Source of the DNA: Chondrus crispus
Lineage: Eukaryota > Rhodophyta > Florideophyceae > Gigartinales > Gigartinaceae
Reading direction: 5' to 3'
DNA: 64,000 nt
Assembly (NCBI RefSeq): GCF_000350225.1
Contig: NW_005178652.1
Location: 522,557-586,556, forward strand
Shown here piece after piece: positions 1 to 10,100 of this stretch. Position numbers and translations under genes: made by a program. Each line of letters begins with the position of its first letter. The stretch's first letter is position 1. Under the pieces are notes generated by a model. That model did no database searches. It was not told the DNA's origin and saw only the letters and a program-made list of their open reading frames with translations.

Positions 1-471
1 GCCGCCCTGCCGTCCGCGGCCGCGCCGTGCTTCGCCGCGCCGCCGCCGCCGCCGGAGGACGGCGCGGAGCTCACGGGCGTGCGCCTGTGGGAGCGCCGCG
101 TGCAGCAGCTCGTCAATGATACGCGCCGCGCCGCAGGCGTGCACCCGGTCCGCCTGAGCGCCCGCCTGGCAACCGTCGCCCGCGCACACAACGCAGATCA
201 GGCCTTCGTCATAAGGGGCATCTCCCACGTCGGCACCGGCGGAACCGGCCTGGGAGACAGGCTCAAGGCTGGCAGCTACCGCTACACCTACGCGTCGGAG
301 AATGTCGCAGTCGGCCAAAACGACCCGCATCATGTCCATCGCAGCTTGATGAGGAGCCCGGGCCATGCCAGGAACATTCTCAGCGATCGCGTCTATGAGA
401 TGGGCATGCATGTCGGAAGGGGCGCAGATGGTAGGTTGTATTGGACACAGCTTTTTGGGAGGAAGCGGTGA
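1..471 (+). CDS. CAP/SCP-domain protein, 5' end outside the window
   Basis: The reading frame is open from base 1 to the TGA at 469-471, so the gene starts upstream. An internal GTG at 79 is unlikely to be the real start. The visible part is a short Ala/Pro-rich linker followed by a CAP (SCP/PR-1/Tpx-1) domain of about 125 residues. Landmarks are the HNADQAF segment with its conserved His, the SENVA box with its conserved Glu, SPGHARNIL, and the terminal YWTQLFG strand. CAP domains are usually secreted and bind sterols or other lipids, or act in defence and wall biology; the substrate here is unknown. The domain closely resembles the minus-strand gene at 5562-6158 (identical blocks include HNADQAF, ISHVG, YASENVA, HVHRSL and GRLYWTQ), so the two are paralogues. 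The missing N-terminus means signal peptide and start cannot be judged. Confidence 0.85.
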   Translation, partial: AALPSAAAPCFAAPPPPPEDGAELTGVRLWERRVQQLVNDTRRAAGVHPVRLSARLATVARAHNADQAFVIRGISHVGTGGTGLGDRLKAGSYRYTYASENVAVGQNDPHHVHRSLMRSPGHARNILSDRVYEMGMHVGRGADGRLYWTQLFGRKR

Positions 472-496
472 GATCCCTGTTTACTGCTTGCCGCAG

Positions 497-590
497 GAGC
501 ACTCTTCTGTATATCCTTCTCTCTATCTCTCTCTCTGTCTCTGTCCGTCTCTGTCCGTCTCTCCCTCTTTCTCTCTCTCTTTGGCCTCGT
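497..590. repeat. CT-rich microsatellite
   Basis: Imperfect (CT)n and CTGTC repeats directly 3' of the CAP gene. A second, purer (CT)n tract lies in the FkbM leader. Confidence 0.8.
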
Positions 591-1737
591 GGCGACGGCG
601 AGGATAGAGGGGGAGAGATGGCATTATCGTTATCGTCTTGTAGGTTGAAAAAGTTACTATTGTTACATTATGTTTGTTTGCTGAGCACAGCTGCCAGCAT
701 CCTGGGTTATATAAATCACACGTCAATCATCAGTGTTTCATTTGCAGAAACCAAAAAGAGCACTTCCAGTCAAATTGAGCTGTGTAATTACCGATCGAAA
801 ACGCCCAACATCCACTGGTGCTCGCGATGCTTCGCCGTCACCGTCACCAAGTGTGAGGAACGTTTGTCTTCAGTGCGCACCGGGCGTGTAGGGGAGAGGG
901 GGCATGTGCGGGCGTGTGTAGGCTTCTGCCCTTTACCAACCAACTGCTACCATCCGCCGGGGCGTCGCACCGCCAAACAGTGAAACAGTGCCGGGAGAAG
1001 CAAGTCGGCGGCGGTGGCGGGTCACTGGAGCACTGGAGCACTGCGCAGCAACAAGGGGGTGCATCCGCGACATTCCCACCCGTCCCCGCTGCGTGCGGCC
1101 GCTACGTGCGGTCTCGGAAAAGCTACACGGACACACCCGCTGGACACACCCGCCGCGCATCTTGCCCGCAGTCTCGCAGGGCGGAAAAATCATTTTATTT
1201 CCTCTCTCCGGGACAAACGTGACGCCTCCAACCCACCCCTTCCTCCACTTTTCGCGACCCCGCGCCTCCGCCCGCTGCGCCGCGTGGGACACCGCCCGCC
1301 CGCGCTCGCCCCCGCCCGCCCGCGGTGGAACCGCCCGCCCCCGGCACGTGGCCCGCGCCCCGCCGCGTGTGCCGCCGCCCCCCCAACTCGAATTGCGCCC
1401 CGCACGCACCTGCCCCGCGCTTCGCCGTAACGCTCAGGCGGTCCCACCCCGCGCCGCGCCCGCGCCCGTCAAACACGCCCCCCCGGCCGCCATTCCCCGG
1501 CACGGTTGGAATTTAGAGCTCGCGACCGTCGCCCCGCAGATCCACTCGCCGCTCTCTGCTCGCGCACTTGCGACGCCCGCCCGCTCCCGCCCCCGCCTGC
1601 CGCCCCGGCCCCTCGCACACACCCTCCCTCCTCCACGACTTTTCGCTCGCCTTCCTTCCTCTGTTTAACGTCAACTCGAATTCATCCGGCGCAACCTTCC
1701 CGCAATCCAACTCCGCTCCTACAGCTCGGACCTTTCT
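591..1737. other. Gene-free leader region, C-rich on the plus strand
   Basis: Between the CAP gene and the FkbM gene. From about 985 to 1700 the plus strand is strongly C-rich and CpG-rich, which opens long frames on both strands (for example 988-1668). These have Pro/Arg/Ala-skewed composition and no domain. I read this as 5' flanking or promoter DNA of the FkbM gene; no clear TATA box is seen. Confidence 0.5.
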
Positions 1738-1739
1738 AA

Positions 1740-1775
<36 letters not shown>

Positions 1776-1788
1776 TTTCTCCGCGATG
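1738..1788. repeat. (CT)n tract in the FkbM gene leader
   Basis: About 45 bp of almost pure CT dinucleotides ending roughly 50 bp before the ATG at 1836. Pyrimidine tracts like this can be a promoter or 5' UTR element; that role is inference. Confidence 0.75.
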
Positions 1789-1835
1789 TCGACCCCACAC
1801 GCTCATCCGCCCGCCATCTCGCGCTTTGACCCATC

Positions 1836-2738
1836 ATGATGATCCGCATGCCGCTCTCGCTCATTCTCGCATATGCCGTTCTCTGCGCCGCCGCCGCAGC
1901 TGCTGCCTACCCAACCCCCGCCCCGGCGCGAGGCCCGGCGCCGCACTCGTTGCCGTTCAACGCCACCTGGTCGTTTGCCGACGCGCCCGAGTTTTGCCGC
2001 AAAATCATCGCGAGCCCGCGCGCGGCCGACAGCCAGTGCCGTCGCGACCGCTCGACGATGCGCTGCCGCGACGGCCGCTATGTCATGTTCTCGCAAATGT
2101 CCCAGGACTACTACTTGTACACGCGCCACTTCTCCACGCTCAAGCGCCCCGGCGTGTACTTGGACGTCGCTACAAACGACCCGGTCGGCATTTCCAACAC
2201 CTACTTTTTCGAAAAGTGCCTGGGGTGGGCGGGCCTGTGCGTGGAAGCTAACCCGCAGTATCTGGCCTCCATCCACAAGTTTAGAAACTGCGCTCTTGTG
2301 CCGACGTGTGTGAGTGATAAAGAGGGCAGGAATGTCGAGTTCGCGTTGAGCAGCGGCCTGAGTGGAATTTTGGACACCAACAAGAACGTCAAGAACTGGA
2401 AAAAGGAGGGCACGGTCGTCCCGACCATCAAGCAGAAGTGTTCCACCATGCGTACAGAGACGAAGCGCTATGGCGTCAGGAGGGCCGATTATTTAAGTCT
2501 TGATGTCGAGGGTCATGAGTTGCAGGTGCTGCAAGGCTTTGATTGGGACCACTTTGTCGTCAACGTCATCACCGTCGAAGCCACGCCGGACAACTTGCCG
2601 CCTATTGAAGACTTTTTGCTGGGCAAGGGCTACGTGAGGCACATTCCCACACTAGATGATCGTAGCCTTAAATCGGGCAAGCTTAATGAGGATGCCGTCT
2701 TCTTGTACCATGATGTGGAATTTGGAGATGCAAAGTAG
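1836..2738 (+). CDS. Secreted or ER-targeted FkbM-family methyltransferase
   Basis: A single-exon gene of 300 residues. Residues 1-24 form a signal peptide (hydrophobic LILAYAVL core, then an Ala run). The methyltransferase fold (Methyltransf_21/FkbM family) spans about 85-295. The SAM-binding motif I is VYLDVATND (107-115), followed by the acidic turn CVEANP (135-140) and the family hallmark SLDVEGHELQVLQGFDW (221-237). Family members O-methylate sugars or other small molecules; with a signal peptide the likely place of action is the endomembrane system or outside the cell, for example on matrix polysaccharides, which is inference. Cys residues at 54, 68, 77, 128, 135, 152, 158 and 202 suit an oxidising compartment. 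The start at 1836 (Met-Met-Ile) is chosen because it leads straight into the signal peptide. The gene is intact. Confidence 0.88.
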   Translation: MMIRMPLSLILAYAVLCAAAAAAAYPTPAPARGPAPHSLPFNATWSFADAPEFCRKIIASPRAADSQCRRDRSTMRCRDGRYVMFSQMSQDYYLYTRHFSTLKRPGVYLDVATNDPVGISNTYFFEKCLGWAGLCVEANPQYLASIHKFRNCALVPTCVSDKEGRNVEFALSSGLSGILDTNKNVKNWKKEGTVVPTIKQKCSTMRTETKRYGVRRADYLSLDVEGHELQVLQGFDWDHFVVNVITVEATPDNLPPIEDFLLGKGYVRHIPTLDDRSLKSGKLNEDAVFLYHDVEFGDAK

Positions 2739-4005
2739 TCTGGTGCATTGGGGAGACATGCGATAACAGAGTGTATGTGCGTGTTGGGTCGGCACTTGCC
2801 AGACAACCGTCATTTTTATCGTCTCTTCGTCGTAGTACCTCCACAAATCGGTCGCGTAATGGGGAAATGGATGAGTGGATCGCAGTCGCAGAAGGGTACG
2901 GATTCTTGATGGAACGGACGCACTGGTACACAAACAACTAGCAATCACAACACATTAAACCACTGTTATCAATTCCGATGATCTGCGACGGGCGCTTCTC
3001 GAGAGAATGAAGGGCATTGACTCGTGTGAGTGAGTTGTCGTCTAGGTAGACGTGAAGTCCCTATAAATATACTCGCAAGTCGCCAGACACGTCTTCCAGA
3101 ACACGTCTTCTAGAACCCTCTCGATATCAACATCGGAAACGGAGCCTGCAAACACTCCGCCTCGCTTTCGGGCAGCTTTCCCGACTCACCGTCGTCCGAC
3201 GCTTCCAGTCGTCGGGATTGCGCCAACTGGCAAAATCAAACATCACCTTCCTCCCCCCCTGACATTGCAAAGAAGACGATGCGACAACACCCAATATTAC
3301 TGGCGGGGCACAATCTCACCTTGCTTGACGGTAACCCCTGCCTCCCATCGGAGCGTATCTCGTTCTTCGTTCCACTCGCGTTCCGCAAGAAAACCGCAAC
3401 ACCCCCTTCTTCCTCCTCACTCAACCCTTGTGTGCCAGGCGTGGAGCATATGCACGGGATCCTGCCAAATAAGCCGCGCCCACACTTGCCGTCGTGACCG
3501 CCCTATAGAACCCTCCACGTGGAAATAGTGAATTCTGCCCTCTGTTCCCTGGTCGCCGCCACTTGAAGCCGCAAGCACTCTTCCTCTCGCTCGCATCGGG
3601 GCGGTGCTCCCCCATGGATAGATCTGACCTCCTTCACATCCCTCGCCTGGGCCCCGAGATCATGCGATGTGGCTGAGAATTGCCGCCGGGGACCCGCACG
3701 GGTCAACAGATGTCCGACAGTTTTCTTCCCGGTGCGCTGTACGGTGACGGTTGATTCACAGATCTCGGGTTTCCAAGACCTTGCCGGTGCATGACGCTCT
3801 GCTGCTGCTTCTACGGTACTGTTTCGTAGGTGGCACACAAGATTCTCAATGAACGGCATCAAACCCGAACAGAAGGCAAACCGCCGACGCGTATAAGAGC
3901 ACCGCCGTCGGCCTGCGCAGCGCTCCGCACGACAGGACGGCCGTACGGCAGCACGAAGAAGCCAAATCACGTAACCCACAGCACCGCCGCTCGCGCACAA
4001 AAAAA
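2739..4005. other. Intergenic region with a TATA-like site
   Basis: No gene is supported. TATAAATA at 3062-3069 resembles the TATA boxes of the other genes and is followed by a short direct repeat (ACACGTCTTC twice, about 3090-3115), but the only ORF behind it (ATG at 3279, 72 codons) is featureless. The second half carries the promoter of the next gene. Confidence 0.5.
3892..3898 (+). promoter_or_regulatory. TATA box of the membrane-protein gene
   Basis: TATAAGA lies 108 bp upstream of the ATG at 4006, a spacing like that of the genes at 40186 and 53274. Confidence 0.6.
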
Positions 4006-4736
4006 ATGGGCTTCAACATGGACGCGTTGCTATCGCACAGTGACACGATGCTACGGCCGGACGTGGGGCTAGTGCTGCCGTTTGTGGCGGCGAGCACGCA
4101 CAACTGGGCGCTGCTGCTGCTCTCGGTGGCGCTGCAGCCGTTCAAGTGGCAGTCGGGGTGCGGGTGCTTCGTGAAGCTGTGCCAGCGGAAGAAGCGTTCG
4201 GTGCGGGTGGCGGGGCTGGTGTGCGCGATGCTGGCAGGGCTGCACTGGTGGGGCGGGGCGGACGAGGCGACGCTGCTGCTGGTGGCGGGCGCGGCGGGCG
4301 TGGCGCTGAGCTACGAAAGCGCGGACACCAAGGTGCTCAAGACAGTGTTCATGGCGGCGGGGATGGTGTGGGGGATGCGGGTCGGAGGCGCGGTGTGTGC
4401 GGCGCTAGCGCTGGCGTATGCGTGGGCGACCGGGTGGAGGCTTCGCGGGAGGCGCAGCCTTTCCAGCACACTGGCGGCCGCTCGAGCATGGTGACGAGGG
4501 ATGCGAGGTTGGCGAAGCGGGTGAATAACTTTGGCGAGTGGCACTTGGAGTATGAGGTTGGGGGGAAGGTTGTGTTGGTGGGGGATGGGAGACTGGTTGG
4601 GGAAGGGGCGGAGTTGAAGACCGGGTTGAAGAAGAGCGGATTTGTCAGGAATGAAGGCAACTTGAGGGCATTGAAGAGGTGCGTGGAGGAGGGGAAGGTG
4701 GTTGTCAAGGGGGGGGACGTGGCGATTGTCGCGTGA
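4006..4736 (+). CDS. Small multi-pass membrane protein, frame changes near its 3' third
   Basis: The first frame (4006-4494) encodes hydrophobic segments at about residues 19-46, 66-84, 88-103 and 113-141, plus a Cys/Lys-rich loop CGCFVKLCQRKK. No family is recognised. It then runs into unlikely sequence and stops at 4494. Coding-like sequence continues in another frame to the TGA at 4736, giving a soluble tail rich in Gly, Val and Lys with repeated VVLVGDG and VVVKGGD strands. The two can be joined by a 74-nt phase-0 intron, 4393 (GTGTGT) to 4466 (CTTTCCAG), or the region may hold a frameshift. An alternative is two separate products, the second starting at the ATG at 4488. A TATA box precedes the first frame. 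I infer one gene; the exact structure is unproven. Confidence 0.5.
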
Positions 4737-5561
4737 AGGGGGTAGGGGGATTGGCGTCATGGTGAGCTTGGATTCACTCGGCGAGAGGACGCGAAAGAGA
4801 TGATCGCGACAAAGAAGAAGACGTTGCACAATAATGCTGGTGAACAACTCTACACAAGACGATCGTGTACGACGTGTACAACGTGTACAACAAAATTCGG
4901 GCGTACCGAAATGGGCTTACAGAAGGAGCTTACATAATCGCGATTACCGTACGCAGAGTTGATCCAATAAAGTCGACACACGTGTCGTTCTCCACGGTTC
5001 GAATTAGGGCGCCACGTGTAAGTGCACGAGTAAGAGCTCATCCGGAACCTTACCCCTCATTCAACCAAGTCTGTGCGAATTACCCAGGACAAGGTTATGA
5101 GTTTCACGAAGAGAGAAAGAGATAGGGAGAGAGGGAGCAGGCCGGTAAATTCCCTGCTTTCCCTCGCGGCAAATTCCACTAGTCCGGGATCCCATTCCGG
5201 AAACAGAAGTGTTGAACGCCACTCTACCACAATCCCACCCAGATTTGAAATGCTGTTTGCAGCACAAAGAAAGCCCATCTTTATGTCTCAAGGAAAGTGG
5301 TAGCGCAGCAGAAACGCTCCAGATGACCAATCCTTCCACACCTCCTGTGGAAAATGTCATGGATATACCGTTTCGCCCCAATCTATGCCGGACTGGGGAC
5401 AGCCTGAGCGACCTTAACACACTGCGATCTCTCCTTCCATAACTCCTTTGAAATCAGAGCGTCGCTCGCTGAACCCCGCTATACTTTCTCGCCTCAACAA
5501 GTGAAACAAACATGTGAAACAAACATCCAAAACCAGTCAGCCCCCGCCCTAGGAGCTACAA
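4737..5561. other. Intergenic, possible degraded ORF
   Basis: A minor open frame ends with TAA at 5440-5442 and reads protein-like for about 95 codons (from about 5158) without a clear start or family. It could be a remnant C-terminus. Otherwise nothing is supported between the membrane-protein gene and the 3' end of the minus-strand CAP gene. Confidence 0.3.
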
Positions 5562-6158
5562 CTAATGCTTCCGCCTCCCAAACACCTGCGTCCAATACAG
5601 TCGTCCGTCGGTGCCCCTCCCCACATGAAGCCCCATATCCACCACCTGTGGACTGAGCACATTCCTCCTATGTCCTGGGCTGTCCATGAGGCTGCGGTGC
5701 ACATGTTTCGGCGTCTTCTGCCCTGCGGCGACGTTCTCGCTCGCGTACGCGAACGAGTACCCCTCCCTCCTCATCCTGTCCCCGATCTTGGTCCCGTCGC
5801 TGCCGACGTGCGAGATCTTCCTCTGCACAAACGCCTGGTCCGCGTTGTGCCTCCTCGCCACGTCGCCCAACGTCGCCGACACGCGCACCGGCGCCACCCC
5901 CTTGCGCGCGCGCGAGTAGTTCACCAGCCGCAGCACCTCGGCCTCCCACCGCGACACGTTCTTGAGACGCGTCACCGTCGTCGCAGGGATCACCCCCGGC
6001 TTGCGCGCCTTTCCGCGCGGCACCTTCGCCGCCGCCCCGCCCCCCTTGGGCTTAGCCGGCGCCCGCTTTCGGGCGCCGCTCGCCTTCTGGCACGCGCATG
6101 GCTGCGGAAGCTTGCACACGCCGGCCTTGCACTTGCGCGCCGTATGTTTGACGGGCAT
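5562..6158 (-). CDS. CAP/SCP-domain protein with basic Cys-containing N-terminus
   Basis: A complete 198-residue single-exon gene. Residues 1-60 are basic, with four Cys in 10-23 (CKAGVC and CAC) and a Lys/Ala/Pro linker, and no hydrophobic signal peptide. The CAP domain covers about 68-196: conserved His104 in RRHNADQAF, Glu141 in ASENVA, His163 in SPGHRRN, and the final GRLYWTQVFG. It is a clear paralogue of the gene at 1-471 and points towards it, so the pair forms an inverted duplication around the FkbM and membrane-protein genes. Without a signal peptide it may be intracellular, unconventionally secreted, or have an upstream exon I cannot see. The start ATG is the first in frame. Ligand unknown. 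Confidence 0.85.
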   Translation of the reverse strand: MPVKHTARKCKAGVCKLPQPCACQKASGARKRAPAKPKGGGAAAKVPRGKARKPGVIPATTVTRLKNVSRWEAEVLRLVNYSRARKGVAPVRVSATLGDVARRHNADQAFVQRKISHVGSDGTKIGDRMRREGYSFAYASENVAAGQKTPKHVHRSLMDSPGHRRNVLSPQVVDMGLHVGRGTDGRLYWTQVFGRRKH

Positions 6159-8327
6159 GGTGTGAGCGGGAGCGAGCTTCGGGAAGGGTGAGAGCGGGGA
6201 AGGGGGGTGGGGGTGTGGGAAGGGATATGGCTTTGCGGGAATCCGAGAAGAATGGTCTGCGAATGCTTGGGATCAATTGATTCGCGGGGGGATCACAGGT
6301 TTACAGTACAGGGCGGTATGGACGGGCTATGTTTTTGTGTGGATCATCGCCGCTGCTGTCGCCGGTTGCAACGACGTCGCGCTGGCGCCAAGGCGTCTGT
6401 GGAAGTTGGTGGAACGTTGCGCTTACGTGGATGCCGACGCGCCGCGGGGACGCCTGGAGCCGAGAGGCTGGCCATCGCTGCCGAACGTCGGCTCGTCGCA
6501 TTGTTCCCAGGTGGAAATCGTACAGGGCTTCGGAACGACTGTGTCCTCATCTCTTCGCGCTTCTCAAGGACGCAGCGGCGTCCTCCGTATCCCCGTCTCC
6601 CTCCATCCTGATGAACGCTCGCGCGCGCTGGCGGTAAAACTAACAAGGCGCTTGCATCGAAAACGGCTTGGTAGATGTGGGAGGCCTGGAGGATAATTGA
6701 TATTTGCCTCAACAGAAGCATTAGTTCTCGATCCGTTTGCTGCGTCTTGGAAGGGCGCACAAGCTGCTTAAGCTATGCGTTGTATGACGAGAACTAAGGA
6801 CTTCCGTAAGCCGCCATCCCCAGACACCTGGAGATATCGTCTACAGCCCATGCGCTGTTTGCGAGCATTTCTCTGGGCCCTAATACGCGTTTTAGTCTTG
6901 TTACGTACATCGATAGCAATACTGTATACAGTTTACTCGTTTCGTGTTAACGATACTGGACAAAGCCATGGATGTACACTGTGTATCATGTTCCATGCGC
7001 CGCTCTTGCCCTTGATTGAGTGGTACGGTGCAGGATGCCTGTTTACACGCCGTCCCTTCCTGAAAGGACTGATGCGCAATCCCGAGCCATGAAGGAAGTT
7101 CCACCGCAGCTTCGTTGTTTCTTCCGATTTCTGTAGAACGTCCGATCTCTTTTATGTTACATGGACGAAGAAGCGATCTCGTTCTATTTTTCGTGGCTTA
7201 CAGCAATTCGTTCGAAGGTAACATGTAGGCCATTGCCTGATTGCAGTCCTGTCCGATTCTAGTACCACGCAATCACTTTCTGTCAGGAATCTTGCAGGAG
7301 GAGGCCAGAACTACAATGTATATTTCTTTATTGCGTGGCGTTTGCGACACCAATCAGCTGAGATAGAGCTGTCAAGCGAATCCGCACTCCGCACTTTTGC
7401 TACGTCTACGAGCACACAGCCAAGATAAGCGAGATATTGTCAGAGTAGTGTGAGTCGAGTGAGTTATTCCGAGATCTCAATTACCGTAAGCCGGTAAATA
7501 CCTGTACTATTACTTACGCTCGGCATGGAAATGACATAAATAGTATACCATACCGGAAAACCAGAAAGTGAACGCATAGGAGAAGCTCCCTGCCCAGAGG
7601 TTGATACTAATAAACCGGATAAAACTTTCAGCGACAGCCAGTGTCGTGCAGAACAGAGCTTGCAAGTGAGAGGACAAGGGAGGCTTGTGCGTGCTGCGCC
7701 AACTTGCGATCTTCTTCCATATTTCTTTAAACTGCTACTATACACAGTAGTCGCCATCCTTCCCATGCAGTAAAACCGCAATAGCTGCCTTTGGCCACTG
7801 CAGATCTTTCGGTGTCTCTTTCATCCAAATTGGTCGTGTGTGGCTGCAATTTAATTAACTGACATTGGACAGAGGGCCCATATCGTAGGTCGAACTGGTG
7901 GCACAGAAAATAGTGCCAAGTACTGTATCCTTCCGCTCCCGAATGAGCAACAATACAGATGTATACCCGACGAGTTTACACGCGTTTCGAAAGGAGAGCT
8001 CAGGATGACTACCAAGCAGAGCAGCCTTAGATATGCCTGCGTGAGGTGCTGAGTTCACCTTCTCCAAACACCCCGATGATGATTCGCTCAAACACATCTT
8101 ACGTGGTGGTTCAGTATCTTCTAACGAAGACTGCACGTACAGTCCTGCGAGGGGACTCGAGATGTGGTTTCTGCCACCTTTACAATAGGTATCGGTCATG
8201 AGTTATGCTCTATCTGCTCCCCACCAAGCTGTACACTCTACTGTCAAAACGCTCTTTATTTGTCGTTGGCCAGAACCGTATTGTACCATATTCGGGTTTT
8301 TACCATGAGTCGATTTCTATAATTTTC
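6159..8327. other. Gene-free region
   Basis: Promoter side of the minus-strand CAP gene, then about 2 kb of mixed composition. The frames at 6277-6696 (+) and 6344-6760 (-) lie over each other and neither shows a domain. Nothing else is supported. Confidence 0.5.
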
Positions 8328-8424
8328 GTGTTGTGTAGGCGCGAAGTGTTTATGTGTATGAAACGCGGTTATTTTGGATAGCGAGGTTGGCCAGTGTCGT
8401 GGCATACACGATGTGTATGATACT
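8328..8424. repeat. Dispersed repeat, copy 1 (B repeat)
   Basis: About 95 bp beginning near GTGTTGTGTAGGCGCGAAG and ending at ATGTGTAT are clearly related to 20821-20916. The second copy sits just 3' of the tyrosine-recombinase fossil, so this is probably a terminal-repeat fragment of the same retroelement family. Confidence 0.7.
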
Positions 8425-8619
8425 AGATGCTTTACGCACCATGGTTTTCTGCAATTAAAACTGAAGTTGTGACGAAAACTCCTTACAGCAGGTGAAATCC
8501 AGTTAGACTCCATGACAAAATTTCCTGAAATGTAACTAACTGTATAGTGAAGTCCCTTCTGCAATACATTTCACATACGTATACCAAAAATGGCGGGGGG
8601 ACGAGTGTGTCTTTTGTTC

Positions 8620-9113
8620 ATCGGTCGCGCAGACCGTTGTGCGACCTCGCTGCTTCCCGATCCAAGCACTCTTTTCCCGTCAAGATGGCCAAAGTGTGCC
8701 CCCAGCCCTCCCCGCCCTTCTTGCAATTTAGATGCTCCTCCTTCGAATCCTTGCACAGCACAAGCTTCTCCGGCGCCTATCAGCACAATTATGTCTGACG
8801 ACGGACAACGTACTCCTGATATGCGTCCTTAACTTCCTGCGTGGTGGGCCTACAATTCGCTGTTCTCCTCCAAGTCGTTGAGTTGGCCCACATACTCGAT
8901 GAACACGTCGCAGACCCGGGATTCCTCTGCATGAGAACCGAGGGCACGCTGGTAAGCTATGAAAGGAGAAGAAGGGAGGCGGAAAAGAAGCGTCAACATG
9001 GGGGAGGTGATGAGGTTAGGCTTAGGACTAGAGTAGAGAACGAAGCATCTTATAACGTCGTCGCGCTCGTGCCAAAATGCCTTGAAGGGATAGGACGACG
9101 ATGGGGCGGTCAT
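8620..9113 (-). pseudogene. Possible small spliced or broken gene, unknown product
   Basis: On the minus strand several short stretches read like real protein in nearby frames. The first is open from 9113 and includes CDVFIEYVGQLNDLEENSEL. A second stretch contains PTTQEVKDAYQEY. The last stretch contains KLVLCKDSKEEHLNC and KECLDREAARSHNGLRDR and ends in a TGA near 8626. In-frame stops between the second and last stretch could be removed by very short introns, or the locus may be decayed. No family recognised. Confidence is low because the joins are guesses. Confidence 0.3.
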
Positions 9114-9419
9114 GCTCCAGCAGGGAGACTTCTCCAGTGATGCCTACGACACAGTTCTCGTCATATTAACCGAAGACGCTGCCTAGCTTTACGCGGACGT
9201 CGTTAAGGGCTTGGATCACGTTCCGTTCAGTGAGAGCGAGGGTATCGTCTGCAGAAGCGATCGGGACAGAGGAGCGATGGAAACGAGAGTTCGGCGATGC
9301 GAAATGCGGTGCACTGGGAGGGACAGGTGGACAAAAGGACGTAGGGAGAAGCGCTGTAGGGTGAGTAAAAGTGTTTTAATGAAAGCAGGAATTGCGAAGT
9401 GGGTGTATGGCGTGGGATA

Positions 9420-10100
9420 ACCCTTCTCCGCCCTGCATCGGGTGAGAGGCGGAGGTTTCGCAGAAAGAGCACGCAACGCGGACGCGCGGCGCGAATATAT
9501 CCGATATGGTCGAACTCACGAAAAGGGAGAGGTTCACTGGCCGGATACGCGCAGTCGCCCCTTGGTGCGTAAACGGCAGCGATCGGTAACAGGTTAGAAG
9601 CCAGCGCGCGGATAAAATACCGAACGGTCGTAGATTAGGCGCGAAAGGGACGGCGGCGAGCTTGTCCCAGATTACTGGTGGGGACGGGTGTCAGGTCTTA
9701 ACCCCTCAGAGGGACGCCTCGGACTCCTGTCCCGGTACAGTAGTACAGTACCTGCCGTCTAGTGCGTGCCGGGTATCGTACACAATTAAAAAGCTAGCCC
9801 CATAATGACTACTACCGCACGGACGCTGCTACTACACGTGTGCACTACTGTACACGCGTGATGCTTACAGACTACCGCACGGACTAGACGTGTGCTAACG
9901 CGCACACGTAATACGCGTTGACTACCGCACGGACGACACGTGTGCTACTGTACACGTGCGCCACGCCACGACCGGTCGGCACACGCGCGCGCTCCTTAAA
10001 AGGGGGGACACCCGCCCACGTGTGCTCCGTGCACGGCCGCCCGGTTAATAACCTCCGTGCGCGCGCGCCGGTCGTTATACTACAGGTGGGGAGGATTACG
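9420..10100. repeat. Dispersed repeat R, copy 1 (probable non-autonomous element)
   Basis: A GC-rich block related to 35470-36150. The best shared stretch is around 9690-9760 versus 35730-35800 (common GGTCTTAACCCCT, GGGACGCC and CCTGTCCCG blocks); the left part also aligns (AAAAG.GGGAG..T...GTGGCCGG-type sequence). It contains three spaced copies of ACTACCGCACGGAC at 9811, 9871 and 9921 and many ACGTGT/GTACAC motifs. No coding capacity. Ends are approximate. Confidence 0.6.

Noticed and set aside
988-1668. Long open frames on both strands in the GC-rich leader of the FkbM gene
   Set aside because: Pro/Arg/Ala-biased composition caused by C-rich DNA; frames on opposite strands are equally long; no domain or promoter.
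6277-6760. Opposed 138-139-codon frames
   Set aside because: They overlap each other on opposite strands and neither shows a domain or codon pattern that favours it.
9811-9934. Spaced copies of ACTACCGCACGGAC resembling a CRISPR array
   Set aside because: Only three copies with unequal spacing (60 and 50 bp) in eukaryotic-type DNA; part of dispersed repeat R.
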